Shown: positions 25,642 through 35,780, counted from the first letter of the stretch. The stretch: DNA of 64,000 nt from Desertivirga arenae (GCF_017355785.1 NZ_JAFEWE010000001.1:930001-994000); one strand, 5' to 3'. Notes: generated by a model from the sequence alone, not told the origin. Program-made: numbers and translations.

Positions 25642-27516
25642 TTATTGGTGGGGAAGATAAATTTTAAAACAGCTACCCTCCCCCAGGATACTATCTACTT
25701 CAATGCCTCCACCAACTGCTTCTACCTGAGTTTTTACTAATTTAAGTCCGATACCCCTGCCGCTACCATAACCACGCTGAAAATTGTTATAGAACTCAAA
25801 TATCTTGTTTCCGACTTTTTTAAGGTCAAGCCCTATTCCGTTATCTTGAAAAGTGATATAAACTCCCGTCCCGGCATCAAAGGCATGAATATGTATTTTA
25901 GGATTCCTGTCGGGATGCTTATACTTCAGCGCATTACTGATAAGATTATTAAAGATACTGTAAAGGTAGCTTTTCACTGTTTTGACCGTTTCTACTTCAA
26001 AAACATAGGTTAGATCTGCCTGAGTCCTGTTTAACTCGTTTTCAAGATTTTTTTTAGACTCTGCAATCAGATCAGCCAGTGACATTATCTCTACTAATTT
26101 CCCTGCAGAACTTTGATTAGCCAAAATAGTGTTCAGGTCTTTGACTACCGTATCAAGACTGGACACTTCACCGGCTATATGCTCAATCAACTCTCCATTC
26201 AGTGCTGTATCAGGATCCTCTTTATCAAATAAGGAGGCTAGTCCCAATACCTTACAGATAGGAGCGCGTAAGTGGTGAGACACGATATAAGAAAAATCAG
26301 TCAGCTCTATATTTTTCCTGATCAGATCTTCATTGATCTTTCTCTGCTTATCTTCCCGGATTTTCTTTTCCGTAATATCATCAATCACTACCAATATACC
26401 GTAGACTTCATCGTTTTGATCTTTCAGAGGTATTTTGGTCGTATCAAGCCAAAAAACTTCACCATTGCTCTGAGCATGAGTTTCAATGTAATGCATTTTT
26501 GGTTGCTTGCTCCTCATTACTTCCTGATCGTCCTTCTGGTACATCATGGCTTCTTCAGGAGTTGTTGAAAAATCAAAGTCGTTTTTACCGATCAGCGCTT
26601 TAACGTTATCCACTCCCATTAAATTAGCAAAAATGCTGTTTCCCCCCAGAAAGCAGCAATTAGCATCCTTCCAGAAAATAGCTTGAGGAATCAGATCAAG
26701 GATATGAGAAAGCATCCGCTCGTTCTTTTGAAGGGTCTCCTGAGCTGCCTTTCTTTCCGAAATATCAATCCCCATTCCCGCTATACAGTTTTTTCCGTCG
26801 ATAACTAACTTCTGTCCATTAAAGTAATACATGAAACTAAGACCACCTTTAACCTTTAGTCTCGCTTCTACATCTCCCTGTCCTTCCCTGAAAACTCCAA
26901 GCATCGCTTCTCTAACAGCGCAATGATCTTCTTCTTCAATAAAGTCCAATGGAGAGAGGTCTCTTATTTCGTCGGCCGTATATCCGGTTATCCTCTCAAA
27001 ATTCCGGTTCCAGCTTAAATAATGCCCGTCTTCATCAAAAAGGTAAAAGATCCCGGGAAGGCTATTGATTATATTCTCTGAAAGTTCCTTTTCTCTTATC
27101 GTTTGGAGTTCTGCTTGTTTGCGTTTGGTGATATCGTAAACCACGCCTTCTACGCGAATCATCGTCCCGGCTTCAAACACTGGAAGGGTTTTAACCTCCA
27201 GCCATCTTATACTCCCATCCGGATGAGAGATACGGTATTCTGCAACGCTTTTATTTCCGTTCTTAAGGTCCCGCATCTCCTCCTCAGTCACATGCCTATC
27301 CTCTTCAATAATCACCTCATACCATAGCTTGCTATTATTTCTGAATGCATCCAGATCGTATCCATAAATTCTAGGTAAACCTTCCGAAAGACTGAGATAT
27401 TTATCAGTGATGAGGTCTCGAGAGAAAAAACCAATGTTGATGCTATTCAACACCTCTGTCATCTGCCAGTTAGATAACTCGTGCTTATTTATCTCCGAAA
27501 CGTTTTTACTATCCAT
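25642..27516 (-). CDS. Soluble histidine kinase with three PAS domains
   Basis: 624 residues without membrane segments. Three PAS/PAC units (about 18-135, 145-258, 265-388) each end with a PAC-like segment (VEGVVYDITKRKQAE, IAGMGIDISERKAAQ, ILVVIDDITEKKIRE). The dimerisation/phosphoacceptor region has His414 in SYIVSHHLRAPI. The ATPase domain (about 510-624) has N-box NLISNALKY, G1 DNGIGLD and G2 GRGIGLKLVK. No response regulator gene is adjacent, so its partner and signal are unknown. The frame is intact. The 126 bp before the ankyrin operon show nothing that links them. Confidence 0.93.
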   Translation of the reverse strand: MDSKNVSEINKHELSNWQMTEVLNSINIGFFSRDLITDKYLSLSEGLPRIYGYDLDAFRNNSKLWYEVIIEEDRHVTEEEMRDLKNGNKSVAEYRISHPDGSIRWLEVKTLPVFEAGTMIRVEGVVYDITKRKQAELQTIREKELSENIINSLPGIFYLFDEDGHYLSWNRNFERITGYTADEIRDLSPLDFIEEEDHCAVREAMLGVFREGQGDVEARLKVKGGLSFMYYFNGQKLVIDGKNCIAGMGIDISERKAAQETLQKNERMLSHILDLIPQAIFWKDANCCFLGGNSIFANLMGVDNVKALIGKNDFDFSTTPEEAMMYQKDDQEVMRSKQPKMHYIETHAQSNGEVFWLDTTKIPLKDQNDEVYGILVVIDDITEKKIREDKQRKINEDLIRKNIELTDFSYIVSHHLRAPICKVLGLASLFDKEDPDTALNGELIEHIAGEVSSLDTVVKDLNTILANQSSAGKLVEIMSLADLIAESKKNLENELNRTQADLTYVFEVETVKTVKSYLYSIFNNLISNALKYKHPDRNPKIHIHAFDAGTGVYITFQDNGIGLDLKKVGNKIFEFYNNFQRGYGSGRGIGLKLVKTQVEAVGGGIEVDSILGEGSCFKIYLPHQ

Positions 27517-27697
27517 GCAATAAATTCAAACTTGATGTGAATACTCAAATCTTCTTTGGCGTGTGTGATCTATAAACAATTAAAAGATTAGGTTGATTGT
27601 AGTATAGATTAAAAAGGTTTGATTGTACGGTATTGTTGCAAAAATGTTTACCAGATTTGAGATCGTATCTTGCTTATAGGAAATGAAATCAAAGTAA

Positions 27698-27727
27698 AAA
27701 GCCTGGATCCCTTGAGAACCAAGCTTT
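27698..27727 (-). terminator. Terminator of the uxuB-uxuA operon
   Basis: Arms AAAGCTTGG/CCAGGCTTT on the minus strand (one G-T pair), followed by TTTTTA. It lies 46 bp after the uxuA stop. Confidence 0.65.
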
Positions 27728-27772
27728 TAAAATTATGACTTAACAGGTAAAATACCTGTGACAACGGTATAA

Positions 27773-28957
27773 TTATATTCCTGAGCGTTCGATACCCAAC
27801 TCCAGGCCTCTTAACTCGGCAAGTCCTCTTAAACGTCCGATAGCTGAATATCCAGGATTGGTTTTTTTATTCAGATCATCAAGCATCTTATGACCATGAT
27901 CCGGACGGAAAGGCATCCTAAGATCTTTACGACCTGCTGCCTCACGTTTCTTTTGCTCTTTTAATAAGGCTTTCATTACGGCATACATATCTACGTCGCC
28001 GGTCAAGTGATCCGCTTCATGGAAGTTTCCTTCCTCGTCGCGTTTGGTTGCACGAAGGTGAATGAAGTGAATGCGATCACCAAGGCGTTCAATCATACCA
28101 GGAAGGTCATTATCGGCTCTAACACCAAAAGAACCTGTACAATACGTTAAGCCGTTATTCGGAGAAGGTACAGCGGCATACAGTTCATGAATATCTGCTT
28201 CTGTACTTACTACACGGGGCAAGCCAAGGATTGGGTAGGGAGGATCGTCAGGGTGAATACACATCAATACTCCAGCCTCTTCCGCAGCGGGAACAACCTC
28301 TGAAAGGAAGCTAAACAGGTTAGCTTTTAGCTCTTTAGGTCCAATTCCATTGTAGCTTTCCAGTACCTTTAAAAACTCCTCTAAAGTATAACCCTCTTCA
28401 GATCCTGGCAGACCCGCAATAATATTTCTGATCAAAAGCTTTTGATTCTCCTCCGAAAGACCATCCAGAAAAGCTTTAGCTTTCGCCTTCTGCTCGTCAT
28501 TGTAGTCATTCTCAGCACCCGGGCGCTTTAAAATATATAATTCAAAGGCAGCAAAAGCAGCTGCTTCAAAGCGCAGCGCGGTAGATCCATCTTCCATACG
28601 GAAATCAAGATCCGTGCGCGTCCAGTCAAGTACCGGCATGAAATTGTAACATACGATGTCGATGCCACAGTCCCCAAGGTTCTTCAGGCTCTGTTTGTAG
28701 TTTTCGATATAAGTTTGGTAGTTACCTGTTCTTTTTTTGATATCCTCGTGTACAGGAACACTCTCTACAACAGACCAGGTTAAGCCAACCGCTTCCACCT
28801 CAGCCTTACGCTTTAAGATCTCTTCTTTTGTCCACACTTCACCATTAGGAACGTGGTGTAAAGCAGTTACCACTCCTGTTGCACCAGCCTGTTTAACATC
28901 CCAAAGGGAAACAGGATCTTTCGGGCCATACCAACGCCAGGTTTGCTCTAAGCTCAT
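27773..28957 (-). CDS. uxuA: Mannonate dehydratase
   Basis: 394 residues, usual UxuA length. It dehydrates D-mannonate to 2-keto-3-deoxy-D-gluconate in the cytoplasm, the last uronate-specific step of glucuronate catabolism. The N terminus [25 protein letters not shown] is typical. Metal-site motifs are present: [25 protein letters not shown] and FRPDHGHKM. It lies 35 bp downstream of the SDR gene on the same strand, so the pair is an operon. It links the polysaccharide-degradation genes on the right to central metabolism. Confidence 0.97.
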   Translation of the reverse strand: MSLEQTWRWYGPKDPVSLWDVKQAGATGVVTALHHVPNGEVWTKEEILKRKAEVEAVGLTWSVVESVPVHEDIKKRTGNYQTYIENYKQSLKNLGDCGIDIVCYNFMPVLDWTRTDLDFRMEDGSTALRFEAAAFAAFELYILKRPGAENDYNDEQKAKAKAFLDGLSEENQKLLIRNIIAGLPGSEEGYTLEEFLKVLESYNGIGPKELKANLFSFLSEVVPAAEEAGVLMCIHPDDPPYPILGLPRVVSTEADIHELYAAVPSPNNGLTYCTGSFGVRADNDLPGMIERLGDRIHFIHLRATKRDEEGNFHEADHLTGDVDMYAVMKALLKEQKKREAAGRKDLRMPFRPDHGHKMLDDLNKKTNPGYSAIGRLRGLAELRGLELGIERSGI

Positions 28958-28992
28958 TGTATTCTATTATTTTTTTATGTGTTTCTATTAAA

Positions 28993-29835
28993 TTAAACTC
29001 CACTAAATGCACTGAATCCGCCGTCGACAGGTACTACTACACCCGTTACAAACTCAGAGCCATCGCCACACAGCCATAACAGAGTTCCTGTCAGATCATC
29101 CGCGGTACCAAACCTTCCCATCGGAGTATGCTCGATAATCGTATTACCGCGCGCAGTTAGGCTACCATCAGCATTGGTGAGCAAGGTACGGTTTTGTTCA
29201 GTAAGGAAAAAACCTGGCGCCAGCGCGTTTACGCGAATACCCACCTTACTAAAATGTGTTGCCAGCCATTGAGTGAAGTTTGAAATAGCTGCTTTCGCTC
29301 CGCTATACGCCGGGATCTTGGTAAGTGGACGGAAAGCATTCATCGAAGAAATATTGATGATAACCGAACCGGGTTTACTTACCATATCTTTAGCAAATAC
29401 CTGTGTTGGCAATAAACTTCCTATAAAATTAAGATCGAAAACAAATTTTATCCCTTCGGGGTCCAGATCAAAAAAGGTTCTGAGTCCTTCTGTTTGCGCA
29501 TCTACCTCTTCAGCTATTAAATGAGTTCCTGAAGTAGTTCCTTTAGGATGATTTCCTCCTGCTCCGTTGATCAATATATCACATGCTCCTAGTTTTTCTA
29601 GTACTATTGCATGCGCATCCTTTATACTATTTACATCAAGTACGTTACACGCTACACCTATTGCAACTCCTCCGGCTGCAGAAATTTCTTGAGCTACCAG
29701 TTCAGCATTTTCTGCTTTCAGGTCCAATACAGCAACTTTTGCTCCTTCTTTAGCAAGTGCTTTTGCCATGGTGCTGCAAAGTATTCCACCACCTCCGGTG
29801 ATGACAGCTACTTTGCCGTTTAGATTTGATGACAT
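28993..29835 (-). CDS. uxuB: SDR-family D-mannonate oxidoreductase (fructuronate reductase)
   Basis: 280 residues, short-chain dehydrogenase fold. The nucleotide motif is TGGGGILCSTMAKALA near the N terminus, with NGAGGNH at about 90. The catalytic residues are Ser163/164, Tyr177 and Lys181 (YSGAK). Directly followed by uxuA, it most likely reduces D-fructuronate to D-mannonate with NAD(P)H. This role is carried by an SDR rather than the long-chain UxuB in many Bacteroidota, so the symbol denotes function rather than homology to E. coli UxuB. The divergent AraC gene probably regulates it. Confidence 0.85.
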   Translation of the reverse strand: MSSNLNGKVAVITGGGGILCSTMAKALAKEGAKVAVLDLKAENAELVAQEISAAGGVAIGVACNVLDVNSIKDAHAIVLEKLGACDILINGAGGNHPKGTTSGTHLIAEEVDAQTEGLRTFFDLDPEGIKFVFDLNFIGSLLPTQVFAKDMVSKPGSVIINISSMNAFRPLTKIPAYSGAKAAISNFTQWLATHFSKVGIRVNALAPGFFLTEQNRTLLTNADGSLTARGNTIIEHTPMGRFGTADDLTGTLLWLCGDGSEFVTGVVVPVDGGFSAFSGV

Positions 29836-29859
29836 AAATAATGATTTAATGTAAATTAA

Positions 29860-29949
29860 GTTTATAATCCCCCTATGGAATTGAATATAATTACAAAGAA
29901 AACGGGTTAGAATCTGATAATAGATGTAAATTTTAACAGGATTATAAAC
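29860..29949. promoter_or_regulatory. 11-bp inverted repeat in the uxuB/araC divergent promoter
   Basis: GTTTATAATCC (29860-29870) and GGATTATAAAC (29939-29949) are perfect inverted copies with centres 79 bp apart. ATGTAAAT also occurs three times in this region (near 29849, 29923 and 29974). The layout fits two half-sites for the AraC regulator encoded at 29979, possibly with looping. Confidence 0.5.
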
Positions 29950-29978
29950 TATTTTAGCATGATGATTTAGATATGTAA

Positions 29979-30851
29979 ATGAGGGCTGAATTAAGAAAAG
30001 TTGCTTCGGGGGTCACAGAATCTTTTAGTGTACGAAGAGACCTGGTACCAGACATCAATAACCGGTGGCACTATCACAATGTTGTCGAGCTAATTTGCTT
30101 CAAAGAAGGTAGCGGAACACACTTCATTGGTGATAATGTGAGAAGGTTCAACAACAATGATGTTGTGCTGATTGGTTCCAACCTGCCACATTTTACCAAA
30201 TTTGATCCTGACTACTTTTCTACCTCAAAGCCTGATATCCTCGTGGTTCACTTCAGGGAGGATTTTTGGGGGAAGACCTTCTTAAACATTCCTGAAAATG
30301 CTCCGATCAAATCAATGCTGGAACGAAGTCACAGGGGTATTCTTGTCAATGGTGAGGCGAAAAAGAAAGTAGCTGCATTAATGGAGAGAATGCTCGAAGT
30401 GGGTGTTCAGGAACGTTTGATTATACTGCTGCAGATCCTCTATCTGATCGCTGACTCGAAATCTGAGGAACAGGTCCTTTCGTCAATTGGGTTTACCACC
30501 GAATACAGTGAAAGTGAACAGGACCGTATTTCTGCCATTTATAACTACACATTAAACAATTTCCATCGCAAGATCTATCTGGAGGAAATTGCAGAAGTAG
30601 CGAAAATGACTCCCGAGTCCTTCTGCCGCTATTTCAAATCGCGCATGAAAAAAACTTTTTCAGACTTCGTATTAGAGATACGGGTTGGGCATGCCTGCAA
30701 ATTGCTAATTGAGGATAGTTTGAACCTGAAGCAGATCTGCTACGAAAGTGGTTTTAATAATGGGGTTACTTTTCACCGTTACTTTAAAAGATATACGGGA
30801 TTGTCTCCCGCTCAATACCAGAGAGAATTTGGGTTAGACAAGGTTAAATAG
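29979..30851 (+). CDS. AraC-family transcriptional regulator
   Basis: 290 residues. The N-terminal cupin domain (about 10-140) includes NRWHYHNVVELICFKEGSGTHFIGD. The C-terminal AraC domain (about 185-290) includes IYLEEIAEVAKMTPESFCRYFKSR and LKQICYESGFNNGVTFHRYFKRY. It is divergent from uxuB-uxuA across 143 bp containing an 11-bp inverted repeat, so it is the likely regulator of hexuronate catabolism. The ligand is probably a uronate or an intermediate, by inference only. Confidence 0.92.
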   Translation: MRAELRKVASGVTESFSVRRDLVPDINNRWHYHNVVELICFKEGSGTHFIGDNVRRFNNNDVVLIGSNLPHFTKFDPDYFSTSKPDILVVHFREDFWGKTFLNIPENAPIKSMLERSHRGILVNGEAKKKVAALMERMLEVGVQERLIILLQILYLIADSKSEEQVLSSIGFTTEYSESEQDRISAIYNYTLNNFHRKIYLEEIAEVAKMTPESFCRYFKSRMKKTFSDFVLEIRVGHACKLLIEDSLNLKQICYESGFNNGVTFHRYFKRYTGLSPAQYQREFGLDKVK

Positions 30852-30856
30852 CAGAA

Positions 30857-30893
30857 ACAAAAAAGGAGCAACCAGATATCCCGAATTGCTCCT
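30857..30893 (-). terminator. Terminator of the GH2 gene at 30913
   Basis: Arms AGGAGCAA/TTGCTCCT with a 14-nt loop, followed on the minus strand by a T run. It lies between convergent araC and GH2 genes. Confidence 0.75.
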
Positions 30894-30912
30894 ATTGCCA
30901 CTACAACCTAAA

Positions 30913-33897
30913 TTAGATCTTTTGATATATCTCTGCTTCTATAATACTTAAGGACCCTTTTGAGTTGCCGTCAGTTCTTGCCACGCCATCGTCAAGTTTC
31001 TTTCCGCCCATTTCGGTGCCTATGTTAGAATCATCCTTTCCTGAATTTTCTGAGTTCAGGCGAACCGTTACTTTCTTCCCTTTAACAGGCTTGCATTTCG
31101 CTAAATAATAACCAAGACCTTTTTCTGTATTTCCGTCGAACACGATCTTATCATCCACCAGGATCTGAAGCGGGTATACACGGGTCCTGAAATTATTCAG
31201 CTTCAAATTCACTTCATTTACTATTGCTGCTTCTTTTAATGTATAGGTGATCCAGGCGGTATTTAATTTACCATCATTTACCCAATCGCTTAGTTCGTTA
31301 TCATCATAACTAGCCACAGCTTTATCAGCGTTCGCCCCTGCAGTAACGGCGGCTATCTTCAACGTTTTACGGGAAGGAATAAAGGACGAGGTTGTTGGGG
31401 TAGGTCCTCTTCTGAATGCCGGCTGCAAGCCATCTGCAGGCATATCCAATGACAAACCGCCTTCTACGGTTACCGGTACTGATTTAAATGCCACAGATAC
31501 AGTTTTTAGTCCCTCTGACTCTGCAGTCAGGCTGATCTGGCCTGCTCTGGTCGTAGAACGGATCAACACTCTATTAACACCACACTCAACAGGAAGGCTT
31601 TTAGAAAGAATATAATTATCCGGTCCCTGGGCCAGGCCTCCACGCCATTCTGCTTCTCCATCAAGCTTAAAGTTGATCATATTTAAAGCGGTAGGACAAC
31701 GGTTGCCGTCTTTGTCTACTACTTCAATTTGGGCGAGAACCAGATCCGCCCCATCTGCCTTGAACCCTGTGGGATTCATCTGGGTAGTTAAACGCAGCGC
31801 TGCTGGTTCTCCTGCTGTTTTAATCTCATTTTCAGCCACAGCCTTACCCTTAGTATCGTAGGTGATCGCTTTGATAAGCCCGGATTGCCATACTATATTC
31901 TTGAAGGTGAACAAGAAATTATTACTACGACTGCCAAAACCCATGGATTTCCCATTGATAAACAGCTCAGTTTTCTCTCCTGATGCTACCACATTGATGT
32001 CCTTGACAGTTCCGGGCTTATAGTTCCAATGGCCAATAATGTGAACGCGGTACTTTTCAGGATCAACCCATCCGTCCCACATTACCTGATGAGCATAGAA
32101 TCCATCTTTGGCAATCCTCAAGGCATCTACCTCACCACTTCTGCGGTAATTCTCCGCACCGCGGAAATGGGTGTTAGAATCAGAAAAAATAATGTTTACA
32201 CCACCGGAACTCGCTCTTTCACCTGTTCCAGGTCTTTCTTTCCAATAATCAAACCATCGAACCACATCTTCAATCGCATGCGAGTCCTGATTGCGATTGT
32301 ACTCCTTAGCCGGAGCATTGCGATAAAGAGGGCCATCACCGTCTTTGTGATAGGGAGGTGAAAACTCATCCCAATACTTTCTTAAACCCTCATCCCTCGA
32401 ATATTCGGTGGCCCATAGGGGGATATCTGCACTTTTATTAATATACAACATCTCCCCTCCATACTCTGCGACCTTACTATCCAGCATCTCTCGAGACCCG
32501 ATAGCTCTTCCTCCATTAGGATCGTATTTATACTTGATGGCCTTCATCTCTGCCATATGTTCTTCGCTGATCGACTCGTTACCACACTCGTAAAAAAAGA
32601 TACTTGGGGAGTTCCTGTTATAGATAATAGCATCGCGCATTACTTTAACCCTTTGTTCCCACCTCGTACCTTGTACATCAGCTTCCGCATCTCCTGCCGG
32701 CATCGCCTGAATTAAACCAACCCGGTCGCATGACTCAATATCCTGTTTCCAGGGGGTGATATGCATCCATCTTACGAGGTTTGCATTACTTTCAACCATC
32801 AGTCCATTGCTATAGTCGCTTAACCAGGGAGAGACCGAAAGACCAATAGCTGGCCATTCATTACTGGTACGCTGAGCATACCCTTTCATCATCAGTACGC
32901 GGTCATTCAGGTAAACCATTCCGTTCTTGTATTCCACCTTACGGAAACCGGTTTTTACAGGAACTTCATCTACCGTGGTTCCCTTTACTTTCAACCTGGT
33001 GCTAACTGTATACAGGTAACCGTAGCCCCAGCTCCAGAAATTGAGATCAGAAAGGCGGGCACTTGCAGAAACGATTTTGGATTCCCCAGCTTTGAGCAGC
33101 GTTTCTCCGCCTTGGAAAACTTTCACAACTTTATCGTTCAGATCTTTGACTTCCACTTCGTAAGTAAACCTCTGATCTTCTGTTTTTTCATTCTTCACCT
33201 CTGCTTCTGCTACTACAGTGGCCTTCCTTCCCTTAATATCGAAGTCTTTCGCATAAATATAGGTACCGGTGCTTTGCAAAAACGAATAAAGGGGAAGTGT
33301 TTGATGCAGTTTATCAGTTATATGCAACCAGACGTTTTTCGAAATCCCTCCATAGTTGGCGTTGAAGTTCTTATCGCTCCATTGAAACTTTGTGTTCGTT
33401 GTCTTTTCCCTGTAATCCCAGGAATTGTCTATTCTGGCGGCGATCACATTCTCCTCGCCAAACTTAATTAAGCTAGTAATGTCAAAACCAAAGGCTGTTA
33501 TCCCATTTTCATGGAGACCAATAGGCTTGCCATTCAAATAGAATTCTCCTGCCTGACGCACACCTTCAAACTCTATAAATACCTTCTTTCCAGCGGCATC
33601 TTTAGGAATGATAAAATGCTTTCTATACCAGGCAATCCCGGTAGGATGCTGATCTATCGCCACTTTAAAAGCCGCGTCTTCGTTCCATGCATGAGGAAGG
33701 GTTACAGATTTCCAATTCTCATCATTGAAGTCAGCGGCTTCTGCCCCTTGTATATCTCCAACCATCAATTTCCATGATGGATTGAAATTGTATTTAAGTC
33801 TGGCTGTTTGAGCGAAAAGCCCTGCAAATACAAGCGTATTTATCAGAAGGCAAATTGCTCTTTTAAAAATCTTAGGTTGGAGAATGTATTTCTGCAT
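30913..33897 (-). CDS. Glycoside hydrolase family 2 enzyme with C-terminal accessory domain
   Basis: 994 residues from ATG 33897 (MQKYILQPKIFKRAICLLIN), which begins a signal peptide ending GLFAQ. A longer in-frame ATG at 33984 adds an implausible leader. GH2 layout: sugar-binding jelly roll (about 30-195), immunoglobulin-like domain (about 200-305), then a TIM barrel with likely acid/base Glu in FYECGNES and likely nucleophile in ATEYSRD. Further Ig-like domains and a C-terminal F5/8-type-C-like domain follow (about 860-994; LNTAWITYTLKEAAIVNEVNL). Specificity (galactosidase, glucuronidase or other) is not clear. It is the last gene of the minus-strand degradation run and ends at a terminator. 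Confidence 0.9.
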   Translation of the reverse strand: MQKYILQPKIFKRAICLLINTLVFAGLFAQTARLKYNFNPSWKLMVGDIQGAEAADFNDENWKSVTLPHAWNEDAAFKVAIDQHPTGIAWYRKHFIIPKDAAGKKVFIEFEGVRQAGEFYLNGKPIGLHENGITAFGFDITSLIKFGEENVIAARIDNSWDYREKTTNTKFQWSDKNFNANYGGISKNVWLHITDKLHQTLPLYSFLQSTGTYIYAKDFDIKGRKATVVAEAEVKNEKTEDQRFTYEVEVKDLNDKVVKVFQGGETLLKAGESKIVSASARLSDLNFWSWGYGYLYTVSTRLKVKGTTVDEVPVKTGFRKVEYKNGMVYLNDRVLMMKGYAQRTSNEWPAIGLSVSPWLSDYSNGLMVESNANLVRWMHITPWKQDIESCDRVGLIQAMPAGDAEADVQGTRWEQRVKVMRDAIIYNRNSPSIFFYECGNESISEEHMAEMKAIKYKYDPNGGRAIGSREMLDSKVAEYGGEMLYINKSADIPLWATEYSRDEGLRKYWDEFSPPYHKDGDGPLYRNAPAKEYNRNQDSHAIEDVVRWFDYWKERPGTGERASSGGVNIIFSDSNTHFRGAENYRRSGEVDALRIAKDGFYAHQVMWDGWVDPEKYRVHIIGHWNYKPGTVKDINVVASGEKTELFINGKSMGFGSRSNNFLFTFKNIVWQSGLIKAITYDTKGKAVAENEIKTAGEPAALRLTTQMNPTGFKADGADLVLAQIEVVDKDGNRCPTALNMINFKLDGEAEWRGGLAQGPDNYILSKSLPVECGVNRVLIRSTTRAGQISLTAESEGLKTVSVAFKSVPVTVEGGLSLDMPADGLQPAFRRGPTPTTSSFIPSRKTLKIAAVTAGANADKAVASYDDNELSDWVNDGKLNTAWITYTLKEAAIVNEVNLKLNNFRTRVYPLQILVDDKIVFDGNTEKGLGYYLAKCKPVKGKKVTVRLNSENSGKDDSNIGTEMGGKKLDDGVARTDGNSKGSLSIIEAEIYQKI

Positions 33898-34116
33898 TTT
33901 AATTCTGGTGTATCTTATCTTAAATCCTCTGTTGGTTAGCAAATGTTGGTTCGTTACTAAGCAGCCTCTTCTTTGCAAAGGCAAACTGGTTTATAATTGC
34001 CGGGATAAAATTAGGCCATGGCTACAACACTAAATAAGTAATACCAGTCCAAAAAACCATTCAAACTGATCCATTTTTAGAGTTTGTCACCAGGATGTTG
34101 CAGATCTGTCTGAAGC

Positions 34117-34133
34117 CCCGGATTCGATCCGGG
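34117..34133. repeat. Short perfect palindrome (REP-like)
   Basis: CCCGGAT-TCG-ATCCGGG forms a tight 7-bp hairpin in the 266-bp gap between the GH28 stop and the GH2 start. There is no T run, so it is not an ordinary terminator. It may be a repetitive extragenic palindrome or an mRNA processing/stabilising hairpin. Confidence 0.5.
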
Positions 34134-34163
34134 ACTAACTATGTGAGTTGTATGATGGAGATT

Positions 34164-35780
34164 TTATTCCTTCCAGCCTTTAGGTTTTGCAGGTGTACAA
34201 TTTTTAAACTTTACATCATCTTCGGTAATTCCGGTCATCTTAACCTCCAGTTCTTTTCCTAACCCATCGAATCTGACATTATCGAAAAGTATATTTTTTG
34301 TATCAAGAAGGGATATAACGGGATTTTTTGTTGCTATAGTAGCATTCCTTACCGTAAATCCATCTACATCGGCCGCCTTAAACAAGTCATCCGCCTTAAC
34401 AGTTACATTTTCAATAAGCACGTTTTTTAAAGGACTTTCAGGGATACTGGTAACAGAAACAAATTGAGTAGATTTTTCTATCAGAATATCCCGTGCAACA
34501 ATATTTCTGAAGACTGGTGTAAGTGAGTTTACTGTTCTGACTGGAAGCCGGTTAGCCAGCTCACCAACGTATAACGTGCCACCAAGCATATCCCATCTGA
34601 ATGCTGCACCTGTTAAGTTCATCCTTAATCTTTCGTAGTAAAGGTTTTCGCCCCCACCTCCGCGTGGTCGGCGGGTTTTGAAGCGAATACCAATCCCTGT
34701 ATTATCAAAAACACAATCGTGCATGTATAGGTCGCGGATCATGCCAGCAGTCTCACTACCTACCGTTATCCCGCCGTGTCCCTCCCTGGCCAAACAATAA
34801 CGTACGACAATATTTTCGGAAGGCTTGTTCACTCGGATCCCGTCTTCTCCCCTGCCTGCTTTAATCGTAAAGCAATCATCACCACAGCTCAGTGTGCTGT
34901 ATTCAATTAATACGTTTTTAGAAGATTCAATATCTATCCCATCTCCCCGGGGAACACCAACTGAATTAACCGTAATTCCGCGGATAATAACTCCATCACA
35001 GTACACCGGAACAATATTCCAAAAAGCAGTATTCTCGAGAGAAATACCCTCAATCAGCACGTTTTTACAATTCGTTGGAGATATAAACATCGGAGGAAGG
35101 ATCTCAGCCCCATTGTAACCTTCGAACACTCTCTCAGACACGGGGGTAGCAGCATCGATAAACTTTTCGATCACATCACTCTTCATGATCTGCTTACGTA
35201 CAGATCCCCCTTTGGCTGGCCCTATTAAACGGCCCTTGCCTGTAATAGCTATGTTTTCCTGGTTATTGGCATAAATACAAGCGCCAAGCGACATCACTTC
35301 AACACCTTCATTCCTGGTAAAAACCGCTGGACGGTAATCCTCTACTTCACCACTAAAATAGAGTTCAGCACCATCCTCAAAATGCAGATTAACATTGCTT
35401 TTTAAACTAATCCTTCCGGTGTTCCATTTTCCTTCAGGAATAGTAACGGTTCCACCGCCCCGGCTATTTACCTCATCAATGCTTGCCTGTATCTCTTTGG
35501 TTACTTTTGCTCCTTGCTTTGCTCCTCTTTCGGTGATCCTTAAAGACAGGGCTGGAAACATTGGTCTCTTCAGCTGAGGCATGTTAAAGGGAGCCTTTAT
35601 GGGTTCAATATTCTCCGGGAGGTTCAGAGCTCCCACCTGTTCAACTGATGGAATTTCAGAAGTGGATTTCTGAGGCATATTGCTTCTTGTGGATGAACAA
35701 GAAATAAAGGTTGCAGCAGAAAGGATGAAAACAAAAGCTTGCCTGACGGCAGAGAGCTTAACCCTATGTTTATTGAGCAT
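34164..35780 (-). CDS. Glycoside hydrolase family 28 (polygalacturonase-like) lipoprotein
   Basis: 538 residues. The signal ends ATFISC, with lipidated Cys28. The right-handed beta-helix (about 95-520) is typical of GH28. The active-site motifs are seen: GDGIDIESS (Asp280), GDDC (Asp301-302), GHGGITVGSE (His335) and RFKT (Arg366-Lys368). GH28 enzymes hydrolyse alpha-linked galacturonic acid or related links, exo or endo; the substrate within the family is uncertain. A surface or periplasmic lipoprotein is expected. It lies between the GH2 at 30913 and the HIT gene, in a run of uronate-glycan genes. Confidence 0.92.
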   Translation of the reverse strand: MLNKHRVKLSAVRQAFVFILSAATFISCSSTRSNMPQKSTSEIPSVEQVGALNLPENIEPIKAPFNMPQLKRPMFPALSLRITERGAKQGAKVTKEIQASIDEVNSRGGGTVTIPEGKWNTGRISLKSNVNLHFEDGAELYFSGEVEDYRPAVFTRNEGVEVMSLGACIYANNQENIAITGKGRLIGPAKGGSVRKQIMKSDVIEKFIDAATPVSERVFEGYNGAEILPPMFISPTNCKNVLIEGISLENTAFWNIVPVYCDGVIIRGITVNSVGVPRGDGIDIESSKNVLIEYSTLSCGDDCFTIKAGRGEDGIRVNKPSENIVVRYCLAREGHGGITVGSETAGMIRDLYMHDCVFDNTGIGIRFKTRRPRGGGGENLYYERLRMNLTGAAFRWDMLGGTLYVGELANRLPVRTVNSLTPVFRNIVARDILIEKSTQFVSVTSIPESPLKNVLIENVTVKADDLFKAADVDGFTVRNATIATKNPVISLLDTKNILFDNVRFDGLGKELEVKMTGITEDDVKFKNCTPAKPKGWKE

